Below, in pieces: positions 54,116-60,853 of a DNA stretch of 64,000 nucleotides. Below the pieces are notes generated by a model, which saw only the letters and a list, made by a program, of their open reading frames with translations, made no database searches and was not told the DNA's origin. The DNA lies in the NCBI RefSeq assembly GCF_003001815.1, contig NZ_PVMZ01000040.1, positions 1-64,000 of the forward strand, in the 5' to 3' direction. The DNA is from Actinoplanes italicus. Its GTDB lineage: Bacteria > Actinomycetota > Actinomycetes > Mycobacteriales > Micromonosporaceae. The position numbers and the translations under genes were made by a program. Within the stretch, counting starts at the first letter, position 1. Each line of letters begins with the position of its first letter.

Positions 54116-54846
54116 GCGCGGTGGGCCGGGTCGGCGTCGTGGGGCACCACGACGGCGTCGGCGGTGTCGCCGGCGTGTGGGTACAGCGCGGCCAGCAGGC
54201 CCACGCCGATGACCAGGCCGATGATCTGGGCGACGACGAAGCCGGGCACCGAGGCGGGGGTGATACCGGCGAAGGTGTCGGTGAAGGCGCGGCCGATGGT
54301 CACCGACGGGTTGGCGAAGCTGGTCGAGGAGGTGAACCAGTAGGCGGCGCCGATGTAGGCGCCGACCGCGGCCGGGGCGACCGAGGTGCGGCCGGACCGG
54401 CCGAGGGCGAAGATCAGCAGGAGCAGGCCGACGACGGCGACGATCTCACCGAGCCACAGGTTGCCGGCGGCGCGTTCCTTAGTGGACATAGTTACGGGGG
54501 CCAGGTCGAACATCAGGTTCGCCAGGATCGATCCGCCGATGGCTCCCAGGGTTTGCGCTACGGCGTACCCACCGAGGTCTTTGATGGTGAGGCCGGTGCC
54601 CGAACGGCGGCCGAGGAACCAGTCGGCGGCCGAGACCACCGGGTTGAAATGGGCGCCGGAAACGGGACCGAAGGTCAGGATCAGCGCGCCGAGGGCGAAT
54701 GCGGTGGCGACCGAGTTCTCCCGCAGTTGGAGGCCCACGTCGTTCGGGGACAGGGTGGTGGCCATGATGCCGGAGCCGACGACTGCGGTGACCAGGAGCA
54801 TCGTGCCGAGGAACTCGGCGAGTAGCCGCCGCCAGAGGGTGATCAA
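54112..54846 (-). CDS. aquaporin/MIP family channel in the ars operon
   Basis: 244 residues with six membrane helices and the two half-helix motifs: NPV in GPVSGAHFNPVVSAADW and NPS in SFANPSVTIGRAFTDTF. The first NPA box varied to NPV and the second to NPS are features of the ars-linked AqpS-type aquaglyceroporins, which let arsenite leave the cell after arsenate reduction. Context between ArsC-type genes supports that role. It starts 16 bases after the upstream ArsC stop. Confidence 0.88.
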   Translation of the reverse strand: MITLWRRLLAEFLGTMLLVTAVVGSGIMATTLSPNDVGLQLRENSVATAFALGALILTFGPVSGAHFNPVVSAADWFLGRRSGTGLTIKDLGGYAVAQTLGAIGGSILANLMFDLAPVTMSTKERAAGNLWLGEIVAVVGLLLLIFALGRSGRTSVAPAAVGAYIGAAYWFTSSTSFANPSVTIGRAFTDTFAGITPASVPGFVVAQIIGLVIGVGLLAALYPHAGDTADAVVVPHDADPAHRA

Positions 54847-54861
54847 GAGGGTGACTCCGGT

Positions 54862-55518
54862 TCAGTTGGTGATGGTCAGTTGGTCGAGCAGTTGATGGAC
54901 CCGGCGTTCGAGGTCGTCGCGGATCGGACGGACCTGCTCGGGCGTCAGGTCGGCGGGGTCGTCGACGTCCCAGTTCTCGTAGCGGGTGCCGGGGAAGACG
55001 GGGCAGGCGTCGCCGCAGCCCATGGTGATGACCACGTCGGCGGCGCGGACGACCTCGTCGGTCCACGGTTTCGGGTATTCGCCGCGGATGTTGATGCCGC
55101 GTTCGGCCATGGCGGTGATCGCGGACGGGTTGATCGCGACGCCGGGTTCGGAGCCGCCGGACCAGGCGATGGCGCGGTCACCGGCCAGGGCGGTGAAGAA
55201 GCCTAGGGCCATCTGGGAGCGGCCGGCGTTGTGGGTGCATAGGAACAGCACGACCGGTTTGCCGTCGACGTGGTGGCCTTCGACTCGGGCGAGGGCCTGT
55301 AGGCGTTGGCGCGCGAAGCGTTCGGCCAGCAGCGGCAGGTAGTTCGGGATGGTGTGGGTGGTGGCGAACTGGTCGTAGCTGGTGTGCAGAAACCGCTCGA
55401 TGGTCTCCGGGCCGTAGATGCCGGTGAACTCACCGGCCAGGCGGACGGCGGCGGTACGCAGGGCGAGTTCCTGGTCGACGGAGATGTCGAGCAGGTCGGG
55501 GTGGATGAGGTCAGCCAT
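54862..55518 (-). CDS. arsC: arsenate reductase with three-helix N-domain
   Basis: 218 residues. The N-terminal three-helix bundle (about 1-80: LALRTAAVRLAGEFTGIYGP ... FLHTSYDQFATT) is followed by a canonical ArsC domain: LFLCTHNAGRSQMALGFFTA and VITMGCGDACPVFPGTRYEN with all three cysteines. The N-terminal bundle is also seen in stand-alone regulators and probably mediates dimerisation. The start overlaps the ArsR-fusion stop by 8 bases. It is most likely the main arsenate reductase here. Confidence 0.9.
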   Translation of the reverse strand: MADLIHPDLLDISVDQELALRTAAVRLAGEFTGIYGPETIERFLHTSYDQFATTHTIPNYLPLLAERFARQRLQALARVEGHHVDGKPVVLFLCTHNAGRSQMALGFFTALAGDRAIAWSGGSEPGVAINPSAITAMAERGINIRGEYPKPWTDEVVRAADVVITMGCGDACPVFPGTRYENWDVDDPADLTPEQVRPIRDDLERRVHQLLDQLTITN

Positions 55519-56200
55519 GGTCGGCTCCGGTGTTGAGGACGGGTGCGATCCGGTCGATGCGGTCGGCGAGGTCGGTGTAGGCGGCCTCGAACGCCTCGTC
55601 GGTGTCGACGCGGGCCGGGTCGGGAACGGACCAGTGCAAACGGGGCCGGATCGGGCCGGTGAGGTCTTCGTGGGCGTTGTCGCAGACGGCGATGATCAGG
55701 TCGCCGTCGTGGACCACGTCGTTGACGTGGTTGGTGCCGGTCGGGTCGAGGGCGAGGCCGTGCTCGTGGGCGATGCGGACCGCGCGGGGGTGGACCCGCT
55801 GGGCGGGAATGGTGCCGGCGGAGGCGACCGGGCCGCCGATGCGGTCGCGCCACAGGGCCGCGGCGAGTTGGGAGCGGGCCGAGTTGTGGGTGCAGACGAA
55901 CACCACCCGGTCCGTCGTGTTCAGGCGTGGCGCGGTGAGCGATGACAGCACGCCAGGGATGAGGCGCAGATAGGTGCGGCGGCGGTCGCCCTCGGACCGG
56001 GTGCGCACGAGCAGGCCGGCCTCTTGAAGAACCTTGACGTGGTGGGCGACCAGGTTGGTGGGCATGGCGAGGTCGGTGGCGATCTCGCCAGGGGAGGCGT
56101 CGCCGAGGGTGAGGGCATCGACGATGGCGAGGCGGGCGGGGTCGCCTAGGGCGGCGTGCATCCGGGCCCGTGCCACCAGCGACGAAGGTTCGGCATTCAT
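55511..56200 (-). CDS. ArsR regulator fused to an LMW-phosphatase (ArsC-like) domain
   Basis: 229 residues from ATG 56200. Residues 1-95 are an ArsR winged helix (MHAALGDPARLAIVDALTLG, MPTNLVAHHVKVLQEAGLLV). Residues 100-229 are a phosphatase-like domain with P-loop VFVCTHNSARSQLAAALWRD and LIIAVCDNAHEDL in place of MGCGDACP. The N-terminal domain lacks the CVC metal motif, so arsenic or arsenate sensing may have moved to the C-terminal domain. First gene of the leftward ars operon, with a perfect 7-bp inverted repeat immediately before its start. It should repress this operon. Confidence 0.88.
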   Translation of the reverse strand: MNAEPSSLVARARMHAALGDPARLAIVDALTLGDASPGEIATDLAMPTNLVAHHVKVLQEAGLLVRTRSEGDRRRTYLRLIPGVLSSLTAPRLNTTDRVVFVCTHNSARSQLAAALWRDRIGGPVASAGTIPAQRVHPRAVRIAHEHGLALDPTGTNHVNDVVHDGDLIIAVCDNAHEDLTGPIRPRLHWSVPDPARVDTDEAFEAAYTDLADRIDRIAPVLNTGADHG

Positions 56201-56222
56201 TGACTCAATAATTGCTGAGTCA
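56201..56222. promoter_or_regulatory. operator palindrome before the ArsR-fusion gene
   Basis: TGACTCA-ataattgc-TGAGTCA, perfect 7-base arms, begins at the base next to the ATG of the ArsR-phosphatase fusion gene. The AT-rich core could hold the -10 box of a very short leader or of the divergent direction. The spacing is typical for ArsR-family dimers. Confidence 0.7.
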
Positions 56223-56374
56223 TCCTGGTTGCGGCAAGCGAACAGCTGGTGAACGAGGTGGTCTGAGCGTTGGGTGCCGACTCGGCGCCTGCTGTAGCCG
56301 ACTTCGAGGTCGCTCGAGGCGTTCGGTTTCCGGGCTTGCATCCGGTACCGGGGTACAGGCTTACCGACGAGGGC

Positions 56375-56747
56375 ATGACCGCCGATGACCTGGCTTGGGC
56401 GCCCGAAGCGTGCATCCTGCCGACCGCCGACGTCCGCTGCGGGTGGCCGAGTTCGACGACCTGTTCGCCACCTCGATGCGTGACCAGCAACGGCTGTCGC
56501 CGACCCGGCTGCGCTGGCGCCTCGATCCGGCGGCCGAGGCGACCGCCCGGGCTTGACCCGCCGGGAGTCGGCCTGCTGTTCCTTCTCCTCGTTCACTTTC
56601 ATCACCGAGACCGACACCCTGTTGCTGAACGTCGAAGTCCCCGCGGCACACGTCGTGGTGCTCGGCGCCCTCGCCGCACGGGCGGCTGCCGGGACGCGGC
56701 AGGGAGCGGATTGCGCAGCAGTCAGGTCGCCGCTGCGGCCGGGGTGA
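56375..56747 (+). pseudogene. frameshifted CC-motif protein gene next to MerR
   Basis: Three frames must be joined: DDLAWAPEACILPTAD, then RVAEFDDLFATSMRDQQRLS PTRLRWRLDPAAEATAR, then LTRRESACCSFSSFTFITET DTLLLNVEVPAAHVVVLGAL. Repair needs small indels near 56430 and a 1-base indel near 56550. The intact family, found beside MerR-type regulators in actinobacteria, has a short helical lead and a CCSF motif with a beta-rich end. Function unknown, possibly metal binding through the Cys pair. Confidence 0.5.
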
Positions 56748-57139
56748 ATCTGCAGACGCTGCGTTACTACGAGCGCCGTGGCCTGCTGGCCGAACCGGAC
56801 CGCACCCTGGGCGGGCACCGGCTGTATCCGGCCGAGACGATCACCGTGAAGGTGATCAAGGCGGCGCAGCGGCTCGGGTTCACCCTCGACGAGGTCGCCG
56901 ACCTGCTCGAGACCGGCGGGCATCACCGCCACTCGTCGGTCGCCGGGTGGCGTGCCCGTGCTGTGGCGAAGCTGGCCGAGGTGCAGCAGAAGATCGATGA
57001 CTTGCAGGTGATCGCGGCGACACTGCGGGCCGCTGTCGACGCCGGTTGCGACGACCTGGTCGCCTGTGCCGGGCAGCCGTGCTGCCCGATCCCGTTCGCC
57101 ACGATCGCCGTAGGAGCCCCCGATGCCGACCCTCGTTGA
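56711..57139 (+). CDS. MerR family metal-type regulator
   Basis: 142 residues; TTG 56711 with AGGGAG at 56701-56706 is chosen because the homologous region starts there (RSSQVAAAAGVNLQTLRYYE RRGLLAEPDRTLGG). The dimerisation helix is followed by DAGCDDLVACAGQPCCPIPF, a Cys-rich C-terminus like that of mercury- and thiophilic-metal-sensing MerR proteins. It overlaps the Cys-pair membrane protein gene by 17 bases, so they form an operon. Inducer could be Hg(II), As(III)-related or another soft metal. Confidence 0.85.
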   Translation: MRSSQVAAAAGVNLQTLRYYERRGLLAEPDRTLGGHRLYPAETITVKVIKAAQRLGFTLDEVADLLETGGHHRHSSVAGWRARAVAKLAEVQQKIDDLQVIAATLRAAVDAGCDDLVACAGQPCCPIPFATIAVGAPDADPR

Positions 57140-57380
57140 CCGCATCTTCCGTTCGGGGCTGGCCGGTCCCGCTGGGGCCGCGTGCGCGGCGTGCTGCCTG
57201 ATTCCGGTGCTGCTGGCCGCCGGGATGCTCTCCGGCGCGGGCTGGGCCGCGGCCGGGGCGTGGATGCCGGGCATCGCGATCGTGCTCGCGGTGTCTGCCG
57301 GTGCCGCATGGTGGTGGACCAGCCGCCGACGCCACCGCAACGGCTGCGCGGGTGGGACCTGCGTGTGCAGCACTCCATGA
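57123..57380 (+). CDS. small Cys-pair membrane protein (MerT-like role)
   Basis: 85 residues with two membrane helices. Cys motifs lie at the start of helix one (GAACAACCLIPVLLAAGMLS) and in the tail (NGCAGGTCVCSTP). Paired cysteines at a membrane face are the hallmark of MerT/MerF-type mercury carriers, but the overall sequence is not clearly MerT. ATG overlaps the MerR gene end, so it is co-expressed with that regulator. A metal-uptake or metal-binding role is inferred. Confidence 0.7.
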   Translation: MPTLVDRIFRSGLAGPAGAACAACCLIPVLLAAGMLSGAGWAAAGAWMPGIAIVLAVSAGAAWWWTSRRRHRNGCAGGTCVCSTP

Positions 57381-57417
57381 CCACAAGGTCCGGTGCCGGC
57401 CGCATGGGGTGCCGGGC

Positions 57418-57762
57418 GTGACCGTCCGGCGTTCTCTGCTGCTGTTCGTCCTCGCCGCTGTCGCCGAGATCGGCAGCGCATGGCTGATCTGGCAGGGCTG
57501 GCGCGAGCACCGTGGCCCGTGGTGGATCGCCGGTGGAGTGATCGCGCTCGGGATTTACGGGTTCGTCGCCGCGTTCCAGCCGGACGCGAACTTCGGGCGG
57601 ATCCTGGCCGCCTACGGCGGAGTCTTCGTCGCCGGTTCGTTGATCTGAGGCATGCTCGTCGACGGGTTCCGCCCCGACCGGTGGGACCTGATCGGCGCGG
57701 TATCTGCCTGCTCGGTGGCCGTCGTCATCATGTACGCGCCCCGGGCCGTCATCGGCTCGTGA
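57418..57762 (+). pseudogene. ynfA-type small transporter gene with in-frame stop
   Basis: GTG 57418 opens a YnfA/UPF0060 family protein: RRSLLLFVLAAVAEIGSAWL IWQGWREHRGPWW and GRILAAYGGVFVAGSLI, then TGA at 57646-57648. The same frame continues without the stop as GMLVDGFRPDRWDLIGAVSA and VIMYAPR, exactly the fourth-helix end of the family. The stop replaces a position that is Trp in relatives (TGG to TGA). Four membrane helices would be restored to about 114 residues. Either a nonsense pseudogene or a sequencing error. Confidence 0.7.
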
Positions 57763-57780
57763 TCGACCGCGCGGCGGTGC

Positions 57781-58143
57781 TCAGTCGATGGTGAGCAGGC
57801 CGGCCAGCTGCCGCATGATCACGGGCCGGGCCCGGTAGTAGACCCAGCTGCCGCGGCGTTCGGCGTCTACCAGTCCTGCCTCGCGCAGCGTCTTCAGGTG
57901 ATGGGAGATGGTCGGCCCGGACAGGTCGAACGCCGGAGTCAGGTCGCACACGCACGCCTCGCCGCCGTCCGCGGACGCGATCATCGACATCAGCTGCAGC
58001 CGGACCGGGTCACCGAGTGCCTTGAACGCCGGTGCCAGGACCGTGGCCGTCTCTGCCGGGATACGGCTCTGCGCCAGCGGCGGACAGCACGGGGCGTCCA
58101 CGGTGAGGTCGGTGAGCGCAAGCGACACGGCTGATTTCGACAT
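57781..58143 (-). CDS. arsR: ArsR family arsenite-responsive repressor
   Basis: 120 residues from ATG 58143. Winged helix with KALGDPVRLQLMSMIASADG, then the metal-site motif GEACVCDLTPAFDLSGPTIS at the start of the recognition helix, and HHLKTLREAGLVDAERRGSW. The CVCDL cysteines are those that bind As(III)/Sb(III) in classical ArsR. An additional CC pair lies near the N-terminus (DAPCCPP). It is divergent from the CC-peptide operon and probably represses it. Confidence 0.92.
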   Translation of the reverse strand: MSKSAVSLALTDLTVDAPCCPPLAQSRIPAETATVLAPAFKALGDPVRLQLMSMIASADGGEACVCDLTPAFDLSGPTISHHLKTLREAGLVDAERRGSWVYYRARPVIMRQLAGLLTID

Positions 58144-58237
58144 GCGCCTAGGTTGACACTTATCTAAACCGCGTGCAACTCTTGGTTTCGAGAAACATCG
58201 AATTCGACAGGTGTCGAGGCGAGTGCAGGGGTTCACC
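58144..58237. promoter_or_regulatory. divergent control region of arsR and the CC-peptide operon
   Basis: A 94-base gap, noticeably AT-richer than its surroundings. It contains the 10-base palindrome TCGAATTCGA at 58198-58207 and TTGACA at 58153-58158. The palindrome is a candidate ArsR operator; the promoter boxes are not clear enough to assign. Confidence 0.45.
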
Positions 58238-58384
58238 ATGTTCCGTTTCACCCGCCGTACCCGCATCGCCGAGGGCGTCCGCTTCTGTGACGGCTGCGCC
58301 GAGGTCACCACCGCCGACCAGCACGCCACCCGCCACTGCGAACGCGCCCGCATCCACTGGCCGCCGCTCGGCCTGCCCCGCTGA
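58238..58384 (+). CDS. small CxxC protein
   Basis: 48 residues: a basic lead MFRFTRRTRIAEGVRF followed by CDGCAEV, then HATRHCERARIHWPPLGLPR. GCAGGGG precedes the ATG. The C-x-x-C and His/Cys pattern could bind zinc or another soft metal. It is the first gene of the rightward operon, 29 bases before the CC-peptide gene. No family name known to me. Confidence 0.6.
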   Translation: MFRFTRRTRIAEGVRFCDGCAEVTTADQHATRHCERARIHWPPLGLPR

Positions 58385-58413
58385 CCACCCCATCCCAACG
58401 AAGGAGCACGACG

Positions 58414-58665
58414 ATGAACGACGCCACCAGCACCACCCCGGCCGCCGGCGGCTTCACCGGCGACCCCGCCGCCGCCCTCACCGTCGCCGGCACCAGCGGC
58501 TGCTGCGGCAACCCCGCCCAGGCGACTCTCACCCTGCCCGACCCGGCCGCCGCGACGGGCGGCCCGTGTTGCGGCACCACCGCCGAAGCCGAACAGGCCG
58601 GATCCTGTTGCGGCACCACCGCCAAGCAGCAGGCCGTTGCCACCGGACAAGGCTGCTGCGGATGA
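58414..58665 (+). CDS. small protein with four CC motifs (candidate metalloid-binding peptide)
   Basis: 83 residues, AAGGAG before the ATG. The only cysteines are four pairs at 30-31, 52-53, 65-66 and 81-82, three of them in the context SGCCGNP, GPCCGTTAEA and GSCCGTTAKQ and the last at the very end (QGCCG). The rest is Ala/Thr/Gly-rich and probably unstructured. CC pairs of this kind bind As(III) in ArsR-linked proteins; the same GGCCGG and terminal CC occur in the ArsO-like flavoprotein of this operon. Suggested role: arsenite chaperone or buffer. ATGA overlap with the M28 peptidase gene. Confidence 0.75.
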   Translation: MNDATSTTPAAGGFTGDPAAALTVAGTSGCCGNPAQATLTLPDPAAATGGPCCGTTAEAEQAGSCCGTTAKQQAVATGQGCCG

Positions 58666-59933
58666 GCGGCCCGCCGGCTCCGACCACCGCACCCGCCGGA
58701 CTGGACGCCCTGCTCGACCGGGTGTCGGACGAACGGATGGCCACCACCGTCACCGCGCTGGCCGCAGACGCCTTCACCGGCCGCCGCGTCGGCAGCCCCG
58801 GCGGCACCGCCGCCGGGACCTGGCTGGCGGACCTGCTGGCCGCGACGGGCGCGGCCGTCACTCGGGACACGTTCACCGTCGGCAACGTGCCGCAGGTCTA
58901 CGCCCCGCCCGGGGTGTCATGGGAGCAGGGCGGGCAGGTGGTGCCGCTGGGGTTCGGCAGGGACGTCGCCGTACACCTGGCCTCCGCTGACCGGCCACAA
59001 CCCCTGCGCGCACCACTCGGGACCGCCGGTTACGGCGATCCGGGCGGCCGGTGGCTGCTCGTCCCGTCCGGGATGAGCCTGTTCGACGCCTACGGTCACG
59101 CCGACGGCGCGGCCGGGCTGCTGCTGGCCCGCGGGGTGGACACCGACGGATGGCACTACACGATGCTGGCCGGACCGAACCCGGGACCACTGCCGGTGCT
59201 GTCGATCGAGACCGGCCTGCACCAGCGGATGACCGACGCCGCCCACCGCGCCGACCATGACACGACGCTGACCGCGACCACTCCGATCCGCCGCACCGAG
59301 GTGACCGCGACCAATCTGCACGCCCGCTACCGGATAGCCGCGCCCGGCGGCGTGGATCTGCTGCTCACCGCCCACTACGACGGTGTCGGCGACCACCCCG
59401 GCCTGCGCCAGCCCGCAGCCGCCGACAACGGCAGCGGCGTTGCGGTCGTCTGTGAGGCCGCCCGGCTGCTCGCCGCCGTCCTGCCCGACGGGATCGGGCT
59501 ACAGGTGGCGCTGCTGGATGCCGAGGAGACCGGTGCGCTCGGCTCCGCCCATCACGCCCGCTACCTCACCGACGCGGGCGAGCGCCCGTTGGTACTCAAC
59601 GTCGACGGCGCCGGACACTTGAAAACGGCTGCGGCCGTGGAGGCCGGCGGACCCGCACACGGCTTGCTCGCGGTGCTGGACCAGGCCGCCCGTCACGTCG
59701 GTCTGCCGCTGGTTGCGGGGCCGGTGGCCTCCGACAACCGCCGGTACGCGGCCGCCGGGCTCGCCGCCGTCGGCATCGGCGCGGGCATGGCCGGCTACCA
59801 CAGCCCGGCCGACACCCCGGACCGCGTCGAGAACGCCACCCTCACGACAGTGTGTCGCCTGATCGTGGCAACCGCCTGGCTCGCCGCCGCCACACCGGCT
59901 ACTCTTTTATCGTTGATCGGCGATGAACGATGA
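58662..59933 (+). CDS. M28 family metallopeptidase, cytoplasmic
   Basis: 423 residues, start coupled to the CC-peptide stop. The M28 co-catalytic zinc ligands are visible: LLLTAHYDGVGDHPG (His and Asp), AAADNGSGVAVV (Asp), LLDAEETGALGSAHH (catalytic Glu pair), LVLNVDGAG (Asp) and AGYHSPADTPDRVENAT (His). No signal peptide, unusual for M28 aminopeptidases, which are mostly secreted. In an arsenic operon it might trim the CC peptide, glutathione- or mycothiol-type conjugates, or a peptide-linked arsenical such as one containing arsinothricin. All of these are inference from position. Confidence 0.85.
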   Translation: MSGPPAPTTAPAGLDALLDRVSDERMATTVTALAADAFTGRRVGSPGGTAAGTWLADLLAATGAAVTRDTFTVGNVPQVYAPPGVSWEQGGQVVPLGFGRDVAVHLASADRPQPLRAPLGTAGYGDPGGRWLLVPSGMSLFDAYGHADGAAGLLLARGVDTDGWHYTMLAGPNPGPLPVLSIETGLHQRMTDAAHRADHDTTLTATTPIRRTEVTATNLHARYRIAAPGGVDLLLTAHYDGVGDHPGLRQPAAADNGSGVAVVCEAARLLAAVLPDGIGLQVALLDAEETGALGSAHHARYLTDAGERPLVLNVDGAGHLKTAAAVEAGGPAHGLLAVLDQAARHVGLPLVAGPVASDNRRYAAAGLAAVGIGAGMAGYHSPADTPDRVENATLTTVCRLIVATAWLAAATPATLLSLIGDER

Positions 59934-59936
59934 AAA

Positions 59937-60278
59937 ATGTGGTGGCGAATGGCAGACCTGCTGAACCGGACGATCGCGGAGGAGTACGCGTCGTGGTTCC
60001 GGGCGCTCGCCGACCCGTCGCGGGTCCAGATCGTGGAGTACCTGGCTCGCCAGGACCGCCCGATGCCGGTCGGCGAGATCGTCGCCGCGGTCGGGCTGGC
60101 CCAGTCGACGGTCTCCCAGCATTTGAAGATCCTCAGCGACGTGCGGTTCGTGCTGGTGGAACCGGTCGGCAACGCCCGCCACTACCGGATCAACGCCCGC
60201 TGCATCGACTGCTTCCCGTCCGCCGCCGACGTCGTGATGGGCAGGCCGGCCCCACAAGCCACCGGGGGCTGCGGATGA
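59937..60278 (+). CDS. ArsR family regulator
   Basis: 113 residues (ATG 59937 or 59949). Winged helix: EEYASWFRALADPSRVQIVE, GEIVAAVGLAQSTVSQHLKI LSDV. There is no CVC motif in the recognition region; instead cysteines lie near the end (ARCIDCFPSA and GGCG), a different metal-site position, as in the ArsR variants with C-terminal sites. It sits inside the rightward operon, 3 bases after the peptidase stop, and overlaps the ArsN-like gene by 4 bases. Confidence 0.88.
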   Translation: MWWRMADLLNRTIAEEYASWFRALADPSRVQIVEYLARQDRPMPVGEIVAAVGLAQSTVSQHLKILSDVRFVLVEPVGNARHYRINARCIDCFPSAADVVMGRPAPQATGGCG

Positions 60279-60781
60279 GCACGATGATCATCCGGCCCCT
60301 GCAACCCGGTGACGCCGGTACGGTGCTGGCGATCTATCAGGCCGACCTCCACAGCGGCGACTCCAGCTTCGAGATCACGGCACCCACCTGGCAGGCGTTC
60401 GACGCGGCGCGACTGCCCGCGCACCGGCTGGTGGCGGTGGACGACGAAGGCACGGTTCTCGGCTGGGTCGCCGTCTCACCGGTGTCCACCCGCCCCGTCT
60501 ATGCCGGGGCCGTGGAGCGTTCGGTCTACGTCGACCCGGCCGCGCAAGGACGTGGTGCCGGGCGGGCGCTGCTCACCGCGCTGATCGCCTCCACCGAGGC
60601 GGCCGGGATCTGGACGATCCAGTCCGGGGTGTTCCCGGAGAACACCGCCAGCCTCGCCCTGCACACCGCCTGCGGCTTCCGCGCCGTAGGTGTCCGCGAA
60701 CGTGTCGGCCGCCACCGGGCACACGCCGACCGTTGGCGCGACGTCGTCCTGCTCGAACGCCGCAGCCCGCACATCAACTGA
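60275..60781 (+). CDS. arsN: ArsN-like GNAT acetyltransferase (phosphinothricin/arsinothricin type)
   Basis: 168 residues. GNAT fold of the phosphinothricin acetyltransferase group: IIRPLQPGDAGTVLAIYQAD, SSFEITAPTWQAFDAARLPA, GWVAVSPVSTRPVYAGAVER SVYV, acetyl-CoA loop PAAQGRGAGRALLTALIAST, and FPENTASLALHTACGFRAVG. ArsN1 enzymes acetylate the arsenic antibiotic arsinothricin. The position in an arsenic operon supports this over phosphinothricin. Start overlaps the previous gene by ATGA. Confidence 0.82.
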   Translation: MSTMIIRPLQPGDAGTVLAIYQADLHSGDSSFEITAPTWQAFDAARLPAHRLVAVDDEGTVLGWVAVSPVSTRPVYAGAVERSVYVDPAAQGRGAGRALLTALIASTEAAGIWTIQSGVFPENTASLALHTACGFRAVGVRERVGRHRAHADRWRDVVLLERRSPHIN

Positions 60782-60853
60782 GCACTCATCCCGCCCGAGA
60801 GTGGCCGGATCCCACCCAGTGATTTCGATATTCATCAAGACAGGGGTTCTCTC

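Noticed and set aside
55511..57481. Extending the ArsR-fusion gene upstream to a 656-codon protein
   Set aside because: The region beyond 56200 is opposite the MerR operon and Arg/Pro-rich; the ArsR domain starts naturally at ATG 56200 beside an operator palindrome.
58173..58661. Starting the M28 peptidase at 58173
   Set aside because: That extension runs over the control region and two small genes in another frame; ATG 58662 is coupled to the CC-peptide stop and begins the family-like sequence.
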